In this document: positions 10,431-21,100 of the stretch, piece by piece | How positions within the stretch are numbered: the first letter of the stretch is position 1 | How the letters are laid out: each line of letters starts with the position of its first letter | Made by a program: the position numbers and the translations under genes | NCBI GenBank assembly: GCA_001839685.1 | Contig: MLAK01001204.1 | Coordinates: 62,001 to 126,000 of the forward strand | Direction: 5' to 3' | DNA from: Tritrichomonas foetus | Taxonomy: Eukaryota > Parabasalia > Tritrichomonadida > Tritrichomonadidae | DNA length: 64,000 nucleotides | Notes under the pieces: generated by a model | What the model saw: only the letters and a program-made list of their open reading frames with translations | Databases searched by the model: none | Told to the model about the DNA's origin: nothing

Positions 10431-10649
10431 TTAGTAAATTGTTGGAGATGTTGGCGTATATGGGTGATCTGTCTCATTTTCTATTAACTTTTGTGGGGCT
10501 AATGGCTCAACATCTACAGGCAAAGTTATGATTAGTTGCTCTTCTCCTTGTTGCCTTTGATTTTCTTTTTTCATATGTTTACACACATAAATCCAAAATC
10601 CAAGTATCAGTAACACTAAATAAAATACTACAGTTGATCCATCAGACAT
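10431..10649 (-). CDS. Small single-span membrane protein
   Basis: 72 residues from the ATG at 10649; a TTG nine bases upstream is in frame but is not expected to be used. After a seven-residue N terminus there is one strong membrane span (about residues 8-24, VVFYLVLLILGFWIYVC), then a basic stop-transfer stretch (KHMKKENQRQ) and a Pro/Thr-rich tail ending PTSPTIY. This is a small type III/signal-anchor arrangement with a cytoplasmic tail. No family is recognised. The start has a TCATG context, and the stop is part of TAAA, as for several neighbours. Probably real because of the clean architecture. Confidence 0.5.
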   Translation of the reverse strand: MSDGSTVVFYLVLLILGFWIYVCKHMKKENQRQQGEEQLIITLPVDVEPLAPQKLIENETDHPYTPTSPTIY

Positions 10650-10659
10650 GACTTTCAAT

Positions 10660-11155
10660 AATTTGAATAAAAGTCAAAAATTTCCTCAATTTTTCTCATT
10701 TCACAACATTTTTATCCTTGTTTACACATAAAAAGATTATACCCTATGAATTCTTTCACATGCAGCCAGAGGTACATGTTTTTGGAAAATAAATGCTAAA
10801 AATTTAGTCTTATTATTAGAGAATATTGATTTTAATGACATTATTGATCAAGGCTTTAATTCCTTACGAACAAGATTTTCATTTTTCATTTTTCATGTAT
10901 GCCTAATGTAAATGTATAACCCAATATATTTATTCAACATGAAAATCGTCTGAAACGTTCAGAGAATGATTATTTTTTGATTTTTTCCCAAAAATGTATT
11001 TCACTTTTTCAATACAAAAGTGAATACATATATTCAAAACATTTATCACTTTTCTATATATATATGATCAAATTAAGTCAAAAAGTTATAATACTATAGG
11101 ATCATATAAATATAGAAAAAGTTGTATATGAAGCAATTGAGAATTCATAATTGTG
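10660..11155. other. Intergenic region between divergent genes
   Basis: About 500 bases, very AT-rich, containing the 5' flanks of the small membrane protein (-) and the pseudokinase (+). A TTCATAATTGTG sequence just before the pseudokinase ATG could be its initiator. No gene, repeat or RNA was recognised. Confidence 0.5.
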
Positions 11156-12649
11156 ATGACCGACATTTTTCAGAAAAACTTATTCACAGAGAAACGAATC
11201 CAAGAATTAAGTGAGATTGTACAATCGAAATCAAAAGATATCCCCTATGGACGATACGACCCGAATTCCCGCACTTTTTTTGAAAACCAAACAGATCACA
11301 CCAAAAATAATATTTTCCCGACTTTTTTTCCAGAGCATTTTAAAAACATAATTAACAATTATTATTTTACAGCAACTGATGTGCAAGTTTGGCTTTATGA
11401 AATTGCGTCTTGCTTTCATGAAAATCATCAACAATCAAAATATCTTGGAAATTTTAGTTACGATAAAGTTTCAATTCGTGACGATTTCAGTGTTGTTTTA
11501 AATTCAATGGAAAATGAAACTTGTCAAGAAATATTTCAACGCATCTTTCTCAGCTCAAAGGCGGATTCGAGAGTGAAATTTATGCATCCCGACATTTTTA
11601 CGTCTTTCAGCAACGAAAATTTACAAAAATCAAAAAATGATTTTTCCGAAACAATGATTAAATCAACTGAATATGATTTATATTCATTTGGCATGTTTAT
11701 TGTATATCTCACAAAAAATTATTCATTTAGTCGATACATTCCAATGATCAAAAACGGTCCCTCTGATCGTTATACGAATAATTTTGACAAATTCAAAATA
11801 AATCCAAACATTGAGAATATCATTAAAAGTTGTCTCCAAACCAAAGTCTCCGATAAAAACTCCAAATTCGAATTTATTATGAATGAATTAAAAAAATATA
11901 AATGGAGTGATGACGTTGATATGAATGAATTTTTCAAGAGAATCGAAAAAAAATATGAAGCTTACAATTTTCAGTTCCAAAATTATTTTACTTTTTATAA
12001 AAATTTAAAAAAGCGGAAAAAAAATTTAGGCAATATTAAAAATCTTGAAAAGTTTTATAATATGCTCAATTATTTTTTTGGCCAGGATGAGAAATCATTA
12101 AGTGTTTATGATATAATAAAAATTTTTGATATCAATTTTGATATTCCTATAAAATATAAAAATCATTTCCAAATTCTTCTCAAACAATTTAAAACCAAAG
12201 AAGTTTCGAAAGCACAAATTTTCCAGGAATTTTCGAAAAATAAATTCAACTTTGAAAAAACAATTTGTGCCTTATCACATCCAATGAGAAATGTTTTCAC
12301 AATTCAATATTCTAATCACGTTCAAAAATCTATGGTCCAATTAAATCACTTACACGAAAATATTTTAAATGATCCAATAAAATTGACTGTAAGGCTTGCC
12401 AATATGCAATTCATTGATATTTCCAACTTTTTCTCATCATTTTTAAAGAAATTAAATCCAGAGTTCGATTACAATATCACTATTTTAGTGGAAAATCAAC
12501 TCCAAACTTATCCAAAAGCAACTTTTGAAAATGTTTTAAAAGCTTTACAATCTTTAAATTTTGAAATTCCAAATGATCTTGCATTTGATCAAAAAAAATG
12601 TTTGATATTAAATATTAAAAATAGAAAAATATTTGTTAATGATAATTAA
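11156..12649 (+). CDS. Pseudokinase-like protein (degenerate protein kinase domain)
   Basis: 497 residues from the ATG at 11156 (the preceding GTG codon is in frame but unlikely as a start). The segment at about 70-250 follows a kinase C-lobe: an alpha-E-like helix (WLYEIASCFHEN), a strand pair where the catalytic loop should be (YDKVSIRDDFSVVL), an APE-like element (MHPDIF, near 143), the alpha-F signature YDLYSFGMFIVYL (173-185), and a final helix with IIKSCLQTK near 222-230. The HRD and DFG motifs and most of the N-lobe (Gly-rich loop, VAIK Lys) are absent, so phosphotransfer is not expected. The C-terminal half is Lys/Asn/Phe-rich and unrecognised. It resembles trichomonad TKL-type kinases that have lost catalysis. 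A scaffold or regulator role is inferred only from that. Confidence 0.65.
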   Translation: MTDIFQKNLFTEKRIQELSEIVQSKSKDIPYGRYDPNSRTFFENQTDHTKNNIFPTFFPEHFKNIINNYYFTATDVQVWLYEIASCFHENHQQSKYLGNFSYDKVSIRDDFSVVLNSMENETCQEIFQRIFLSSKADSRVKFMHPDIFTSFSNENLQKSKNDFSETMIKSTEYDLYSFGMFIVYLTKNYSFSRYIPMIKNGPSDRYTNNFDKFKINPNIENIIKSCLQTKVSDKNSKFEFIMNELKKYKWSDDVDMNEFFKRIEKKYEAYNFQFQNYFTFYKNLKKRKKNLGNIKNLEKFYNMLNYFFGQDEKSLSVYDIIKIFDINFDIPIKYKNHFQILLKQFKTKEVSKAQIFQEFSKNKFNFEKTICALSHPMRNVFTIQYSNHVQKSMVQLNHLHENILNDPIKLTVRLANMQFIDISNFFSSFLKKLNPEFDYNITILVENQLQTYPKATFENVLKALQSLNFEIPNDLAFDQKKCLILNIKNRKIFVNDN

Positions 12650-12795
12650 TAGAATATATTTGTATATGATAAATTTATAATATATTATAGTACTTGTTTT
12701 GTAAAACGCGTCATATATTAAATAATACTATTTTCTTTATTTATTTCAATTTTTCATTAAAGTTTTTATATTTTGGAAAACTATCAAAAGAACAG

Positions 12796-14454
12796 TTAAG
12801 CCGAAAAAAGAGGCTTAAAGTTCTTAACATATTCTAAATATTTTGCATAAGAATGCTTATATTTTTGAACATTTTGGGGAATGGGTTTGCATTTGGTTGA
12901 TTCTGTGATTTGAATGTGTTCTCCAGTAATTTTTTCAATTGGAACATTTTCTCCATGGGCATTCAGTAAAGCCCAATAAGCTTGAAGTGCCCCACCAAGG
13001 GCAGCGGCTTCATTCACATCAGGAACAACAATAGGCAAATTGCATACATCGGCAATTATTTGCCGCCAAAGTTTAGATTTCGAGCCGCCACCAACAAGCC
13101 GAATCTCTTTTGCTTCAAAACCTTGTTTTATGAACGAATCAAGTCCAAGTTTCAATCCAAAAATTGCCGATTCCATTGCCGATCTACAAATGTTTGATTT
13201 TGTCATATTTTCTGGTGTAAATCCCACAACACAACCTTTACCTCGTGGATAATTGGGTGTTCTTTCACCATTGAAGAATGGGATCATTAAAACTCCTTCA
13301 CTTCCAATAGGTGCTTGACTTGATATTTTATTTATTTCGTCAATATTCATTTCAAATAATGATCGAGTTAATTCAGAAGCAACTGTACAATTCATTGTAC
13401 AAAGTAAAGGCAACCAATTATTTGTAGATGAACAAAATGCAGCTAAATTTCCTTCTGGGTCAATAATTGGAGTATCTGATGATCCAAATAATGTGGCTGA
13501 TGTTCCAAGTGATGCTGTCAAAGCTCCATTAGAAACAGTTCCAGTTCCTATTGCACAAATCATATTATCTCCACCACCTGATGAAACCATTATTCCTTCT
13601 GGAATTCCAAAATATTTTGCAGCTTCTTTAGTGACTGTTCCTGCTAATTCATCAGATTTTATCAGGTTTGGTAAGAGTTGAGAAATGTCATTTTTTTCAT
13701 CAATAGCGTGTAAAATTTCTGTTGACCATTTTCGTTTTCGAATATTCATTAAAGCCGTTCCTGAAGCATCACCATATTCCATTGAATATCTTCCTGTTAA
13801 TATATAGTTTAAATAATCATGGGGTAGGAGAATTTTCGCTAATTTTTGATAAATTTCAGGCTTATGCTTTTTCAACCATAATATTTTACCAGCTGTATAT
13901 CCTGGAAGAATGAGATTACATCCATCATTTAGAAGCTTATCTTTACCTCCATATTTTTGAGTAATTTCATCACATTCTTCAATTGTAGAAGTATCACACC
14001 ATAGTTTGACATTATAAAGAACTTCTCCATTTCTATCTACTGGTACAAATCCATGCTGTTGGCCTGAAACTCCAATTGCAGAAATTTTTGATCTCACTTC
14101 TGGATTAATTTGTGAAAAGCTATCTTTTAATGCTTTTACCCACCATGATGCTTTTTGCTCTCGAGTTCCATCATTTTCAACAATTAAATCATGCTTTGAT
14201 TGACCGACATCAACAACCTTCTTTTGTAAAACATCATAGCAAATCACTTTAGTGCTTTGTGTGCCATTATCAATACCAGCAACAATTGGACCATTTTTAA
14301 GGTATTTGTTTGACCAATAATTGTTAGATTTAATAAGATGTTGAGTTGTTGAAATATTTTCCTTTTCTTGAAATCCACAATCGCTTTTGGTCATCTTTTG
14401 AGCATTTAAATTGAATCTTCTCGAATGTAATGTAGAAGATAATGCTGAAATCAT
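12796..14454 (-). CDS. xylB: Xylulokinase (FGGY carbohydrate kinase) with N-terminal extension
   Basis: 552 residues; the kinase core begins near residue 56. The phosphate-binding motif is at 61-69 (IDNGTQSTK), a substrate-site segment is SGQQHGFVPVD at 130-140, the catalytic Asp is D229 in GDASGTALMNIRKRKWS, and the C-terminal FGGY signature holds RLVGGGSKSKLWRQIIADV followed by EAAALGGA. This matches xylulokinase, which converts D-xylulose and ATP to D-xylulose 5-phosphate for the pentose phosphate pathway. The 55-residue extension starts MISALSSTLHSRRFNLNAQK, which resembles a parabasalid hydrogenosomal presequence (Met-hydrophobic-Ser start, Arg near an R-x-F/N cleavage site). A downstream Met at 21 could give a cytosolic form. 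The sequence looks bacterial-like, consistent with old lateral transfer, but that is inference. Confidence 0.92.
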   Translation of the reverse strand: MISALSSTLHSRRFNLNAQKMTKSDCGFQEKENISTTQHLIKSNNYWSNKYLKNGPIVAGIDNGTQSTKVICYDVLQKKVVDVGQSKHDLIVENDGTREQKASWWVKALKDSFSQINPEVRSKISAIGVSGQQHGFVPVDRNGEVLYNVKLWCDTSTIEECDEITQKYGGKDKLLNDGCNLILPGYTAGKILWLKKHKPEIYQKLAKILLPHDYLNYILTGRYSMEYGDASGTALMNIRKRKWSTEILHAIDEKNDISQLLPNLIKSDELAGTVTKEAAKYFGIPEGIMVSSGGGDNMICAIGTGTVSNGALTASLGTSATLFGSSDTPIIDPEGNLAAFCSSTNNWLPLLCTMNCTVASELTRSLFEMNIDEINKISSQAPIGSEGVLMIPFFNGERTPNYPRGKGCVVGFTPENMTKSNICRSAMESAIFGLKLGLDSFIKQGFEAKEIRLVGGGSKSKLWRQIIADVCNLPIVVPDVNEAAALGGALQAYWALLNAHGENVPIEKITGEHIQITESTKCKPIPQNVQKYKHSYAKYLEYVKNFKPLFSA

Positions 14455-15122
14455 CTTTCTTTAATTTGAATTGAATTAAAAGAGATATGAAAATTTCATT
14501 GTTTTATACAATTTCAATATTTCTTTCAATATTTCTAAGGTTCTCCATCATTGAATTGCACATCCACGAATCTGAAACGAAATTGAAGATGAAACTTTTT
14601 GAGAAAACACAGGAAGGAAACGATAAATTTTACTGTTTTTCAAATCAAGGTTCATGAAAAAAAATATTATACATCTTTATCTTTAAATATATTTTGTATT
14701 TCTCATAGTATCTATGAATTATCACTATTGAATCTTTTCTATCATGTTTTAGGAACCTCTCATGAAAAGATAAAAAGGCCCTTTCTTGAATACGTAATCG
14801 TGCTTTCACAGTTGGACCTTTATATCATGTTCTATGAATTCCAGCGACAATTTGATTCACTGTTCCACAATTCCGTTACAGAAGTGAATTCCATTGCATA
14901 TGTGAATGGGATATCACTGTCTTACAAACGAGTTTTCAGGCATCATATATGATTAGATGATTTCAATTCCAATGATATACTTCGATAATGTTAAATTATT
15001 CAATTATTAATCTGAAATCTATATATATAATAATATACATAAGAATTATAAAATTTCCGTAAAAATATTTTAATAAAAACACAAAAAGAAAATATGAAAT
15101 GTTCTTGCCTTTCAAAACGAAA
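14455..15122. other. Intergenic region
   Basis: 668 bases upstream of xylulokinase and downstream of the BEACH gene. The long plus-strand frame here (14599-14952) has no ATG until its last third, so I do not call it. TTCAATTCAAATT just before the xylulokinase ATG may be its initiator. No RNA or repeat was recognised. Confidence 0.5.
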
Positions 15123-18100
15123 TTATTTGATTTGACATTGTGGACAGACATTTTGTCCATTTTTCTTACACCCTCCACAAATAGGCAACTGACAAATCTT
15201 GCAGATAGTTGTTTGTGGACTGTCACAAAAACTGCATCGAACCACAACTGACGAATCTTCAAGCATGGAACTGAAATCAGTCAAATAAGAAATTCCACGA
15301 TCATCAACTGTTACAATTTTCATCAAATTTGGCATTCCTAAAATTGATGAAATCGCATATTTATGAACATCAGAATGAAACATTACTTCAAATTCATAAC
15401 TTTCAGAATTTATATGAAGTATCGTCAATTTCCCATTTTTATGACCTAAAATCAACAATCTTTTATCAAACATAAAATCAAGCCCAAAAATTATCGAACT
15501 AGAAATGTTTGATTCAAATATATCATAATAATGTAGTTTATTTCCATTTATTGAATATTTTTCAACAGAATTGGAATAAATTACATATAATTCTGCATTA
15601 AATGAATCGAACATTATTTGAATCGGTAAAAATTCCAAATTTAAAACTCTATGAATTGTTTCTGTGGAGAAATTCCATATTATAATTTTCAAATCTTCAT
15701 AAACACTCGCACAAATATATTCTTGTGGCAAAAGAGCAGACATTTTACATGTAGAACGCCTTGAAAATGATCCAAATTTTTGTATATTTTTAGGCCATCC
15801 GTTTAATTCATCAAAATCTACCAAAAAAACATCAACACGACCAAAAAAGAAAGAAACAACAATGAAAAATCCATCTTCACTCACATCAACATGTCGGATA
15901 AAAGCAAAATCAAATGAATACGTTGTTAAAACTGTTTTCATTGTAGAAATTTCAATCATTGACAAAGATTCATGTTCTTGATTGAAGTTTATAAAAAATG
16001 TTGACATTGAACATTTCAATGGATAAACAACAGCTGTTTCTGGCAAAGCAACAAAAGTAGTTGAATTTTTATGAATTGGAGCAACCAAAAAATTTGTTAA
16101 AAACAATGGATTAATTAAATTGATGGTGATTTGAGTTTCACATATAACTTCATCTTTAATTTTTCTAGTGAGTTTGAAAGGATGACTTTTAGTAAATAGT
16201 TGATTTGGACATTGACCAAAATTTAATACCTGAGAATTATACGATTCTTCATCCATTTCAAGTTCTTCATATGAAGAATTAATATAAGATGATGGCAAAA
16301 ATAAATTTTTACTTTCTCTTGCGGCTTCTCCAGTTTGTTTATATCCAAAAATTAAATCAATCCATTTTTGAGTTTCTTGGGATTCATTTAAAATCTTTTT
16401 CTGCATTTCAACATAAAAATATGGGCTGGATTTTGCCCATTCAGGCAATTGTACATTATCACTGACATTCAGAGATAAATTTGAAATATTTGTTAGAACT
16501 TCAGGAGTTTGATACATTGCTGGAATTAGTTCTTTTAAATCCGATTGATTTGTAATTGCAGCTGAATTATATGCATCTGAAACAGAAACAAATAACCGTT
16601 GAGAATTATCCCATCCCTCATTTAAATCCCATTGAAAGAAAGTGAATGGTGGTGTTCTCATCAATAACCAAAAAACTACACCAGGCAAAGAATAATGAAA
16701 GCCATAATAATATTTTACAGGTGTTGATAATTCATATGTTAAATCAAAGTGATGGGCACGAGTTTCAGATAATTGCCCCATTGGTAGACTCAAGTTTCTT
16801 AATTCTCTATTATTCGCAGGATTGGAGATCCATGGAACAACAGGATACTGTGATAAATCTGAAAACGACCTTCCACCATAAGAATTTAATAATAGTAAGT
16901 AATCAAAATTACTAATGACATTATTATGCCAAAGCAACGTTGCTTCTGATATTGAATTAATGCTAAATAATAAATGAGATGGTGGGAAAGTTTTCTTTTG
17001 CAATTTTTTGTTTATATGCTTAATCACTTTACTTTTATCATTTTGGTTAGCAAAAATTAATAGTAAATCTGAGTCACCAAGTGTAGAAATTAAAACACCA
17101 TAGTTTTTATGAATGTAGTGATGATCTTGGATTTTAAGAATTTGATCAAGTTTGGAAATTATCACAATATGACCACAAAACAATGAAGCCTGAGAAAACT
17201 CGCCCAGTGCAATCGATTCAGTTAAAGGAAGAAAAGCAATTGGATTATTAGGATGTGAAATAAGTTCAAGCGACCCTTTTGCTAATACAATTAACAATAA
17301 AGCATTTTCAGTTACAAACAAAACACTTGGTAAGGGATGAATATAATAAAAGAATGAGACATCAAAATGATGATAGTATTCACCAAATTCAAAAAATGTT
17401 TGCTTGAATAGTTGTAAGAGAGGTGCATCACCTTGTTCAATAATATCTGAGTAATCAAATGGAGAAGAAAATGCATTTTCGATTTGATTATCTTTTTTAT
17501 TAGTGACATTTATCATTGCCTCATCATGACTACTATTGAGATTGTCATCACAATGAATGTTGGAATTAAAGAAAAACCATTCTGGAGCACAATTTAGTTT
17601 CCCATATTTTTCAATAATCGGAATGGCTTGCTTTGATTTTATAAAATCAATGGTGAAATAACTATTATTAATTTTACTACCACTTTGTGGAGACCGAATG
17701 GAAAATGGGGAGGGTGACAATAATCTTGATTGATAAATTGGATATGATAAAGGAGATAAATGATATGATTTTATGGCATGATTCTTTTGACGAAGAAATT
17801 GAGTTATTCCCAATTTGGTAAATTTAAACATCACTTTTTCTGTTTTCCGTTGGCGTAGATTGATCTGATAAAAGTGTAAGTTTTCTTCAATTGAATAATT
17901 AATTGCTCGATAAATCCTTGTATATAATTCACGCTTTAAAACTTCAGTATACATTTTTATTCGATTATCGATTATGAGATTCATTTTAGTTTGTTTTGAT
18001 TCAATATCTGAATTATCAAATAACTGTTTTCTACAAAAATTATTCCATTCTTCTTCCATATTAGAAGGATCGTATGAACTAACCAAATTATTATCAATGA

Positions 18101-21100
18101 GTTTCATGAATAGAGACATACATTCAATTCTTGAAGGATATTCGTCATGATATAAGCGATTTGCATGTAACCATAAAGAACAAAATTTATTGTCATAAAA
18201 TACATTGGGAGAAAAAATGAAATTTTTGTTTTTCAGTAATAATTTAAAGTGCATTTCATGTTCAGTTTCATCTGAAATATATCGAAATGATAATAAAAGG
18301 AAATCACGATACATTTTTAGAAGTCTATCTTCAAGAAAAACATTATTTAAAATATCACCTCGTTTTATTAAGATAAAAATCAGCTCCATTAATTTTAAAT
18401 AACATTTTTTAAAAAGTCCAATGGTGATACATTTATGAATTTGTGGGAAACACCATTTAAAATAGGTAAATGAAGGTGGTTTCAGAGATAAAATTGTTAA
18501 AACATCAAAAATTATTTGTTGAGTTAATAATTTCCAATACTCTAAATACATCATTGCCGTTCCATTTATGAGTTCAGTGAAATTTTTTTCAAAAGAATCC
18601 GACGCAAATAAAATGCAAATCAATAAATCAATTAAATTCGATTCTCGAACAAAACTAAACAGTTTTAAACAATTTGTGTGATTATCTGGGAAATTAATAT
18701 TGTTGGATGACGAATAAATTGAAGAAATAGATAATATTGATAAAGGTTCATAATTAATTGTATCTGGAAAATGTGGTGGAAATATCTTGGAGTGAGTAAC
18801 CTTCTCATAAATATTTTTTATTTCATTTTTACTTGGAGAATTAATATGTGAAAAATTCACCCAATTTTGAGTAATTCTTTCGCCATTATTAGTGATTAAA
18901 AAAGAATTTGGCATCATTCCAAGTTGTGCAAGATTAAAATAGTAAACTAAACTTGATTGACTTATAATTGCAGTAATTGATTCATCTAATGATAATATTA
19001 TACTTACAATTTTTGAAAATAATCGTTTATTTGATTGATCTTCTTCATGGGAATTTATAATATCATGAGCACAATGCGATGCCAATTTCGATAACATATC
19101 AATTATCACAGGAAGAAAACTGGGTCTTTTAACTTGAAAAGCTCGGTAAAATTTAGATTGTGTTACATTTCCTGATAAAATAGAAAAAGCATATTTCCAA
19201 ACTTGTTTCTCGCAAGAAAAATAATTAAAAACATAATTCAATATCATGTTTTTAGTATCTCGAATATATTTTTGATTTCTATGTGAATAAAATGCCAATA
19301 AATCAAAAAATGGGAAAATTCGATTATCAAGATATAAAATTATTATATCTAGTAATTGATTCAATTGAAGAACTTCTTCAGAAAACATTTTGGCGCTTTC
19401 AACAAAAGAAAGAAAAAGTTTGTTCTGAACAAGTGATTCTTTTAGAGGGTTTTTGATTAAATCACCAAATGAAGTTTTATCAAAAGTGAAATCACCAAAT
19501 GAAACGATTGTATTTAATATATTTTTAAGTTTAATAACAGTATGAGAAGCTTTGAATAATTTGTTAAAAATTGGAATTAATGATAATTGAATATCTAAAT
19601 TTATCCCGCATCGCAAAATAGAAAAAAGTGATCGAGATAAACCAAATTTTTCCAAAATCATCCAGTCAAGTGAACTTGTGGAGGATATTTGGCCTAACAA
19701 ATTAATAATAGAGTCTTGATCGAATACAAAATATATTTCTGGATCTGATAAAAATATGTTTAATGCTTTCGATATTTTGGTTTTCAATTTTGGATTAAGA
19801 ATGAAATAATCAAGATGTGATTGAACTAATGATTTTTTTCTTTTCATTGCAATAATCATTCTATGCCAAAAAAGATGGAAATTATAATTGCGAAGAGATT
19901 TAAGGTTTAAAAGCACCATAAACAAGCTTTTGAATTCATCAATAAAATCAATTTTCTCGAGACGAAAAAAGAGATTTTCAGAATCAATTGAAGAATTATA
20001 ATATGAGGCAAAGCCTAAATAGTGAACATCAAATACAAATTTACTTTTGGAAGTGCATCCAATCTTTGCAGAAGTGTCATTTGGTCCTTGTTTGGAGATA
20101 TGTGAAATATTTTCCTCTGAAAATACAGTTTCTGATAATATAACTGATTTTGCCAGTTGGATGGGCACTGGAATTAAATTATTACGATCACCAAATGTTA
20201 CTGAAGACGGAGTTGATTGAATATCAATTTTTAATGATAATCGAGTCGTAAAGTCCAATATTATCTCACATTTATAAGCAATATTTCTTTTCGAATGAAA
20301 TATAACAATAAGGTTATGCCAAATGCAACAAGGTGTGGAAAGAGAAGTTTTTTCTTTGGCTGTTGTAAAAAGTAAAGTATCTTGATTTATTTCGATTGTT
20401 AAAAAAGAATGAATTGTCAAAAAAAGAAATTTTTCATTTATTTTAATTGGCAAATTAAACCAAAAAGATAAGGAAGAAAAATTTTGTTCAAAAGTAAGAA
20501 AAACTGGATTTGAAAAAGGAATAATTTCATATAACGAAAATTGTGGCTGCTCAACATTGACAAATTCAGAAATTTTTAATGGATTTAACTTGAAAAGCTC
20601 TTTAGCCACGTTTGAAGTAATGAACCTATTCGCAATAAGAGAAATATGGGGAATATTATTGATTGAAATGCCTCTTTTCAAGCATGCAGGAATTCCATAT
20701 TTTCCAGCTAAATATAAATTATATGCAAGTCGTTGATCAAAACCTGTGCAAAATGGTAAAAGTGATGGTACATGGAGTAATTTATATTCATGTTCTGTTT
20801 CTGGTCCAAAAGCTAATTTCGACAAAAAATCATTGGAAAAATCAAATAAAGGAGAATCCTTTGGTTGTTGATTTATCCATTCATCAACTTCAGGTTGTTC
20901 AGTAAAAAATGAAAGCGATCCAATTAAATTCATAATTAATAAATAAGAAATTTTATTTTCGCTTCTTGAGTTTTGTTGCTCATTAGGATTTATATATTCA
21001 TTCAAATGGTCAAATCCGTTAGATTCTAAGAAATAATTGTAGTATTCCATCTTTTTCTTCATTTCCTTTATTAATAGCTCGAAAATGTGGTCATATTGAA

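Noticed and set aside
14599..14952. 117-codon plus-strand frame
   Set aside because: It begins at TTG, and the first in-frame ATG is near its end; the composition looks like random AT-rich DNA.
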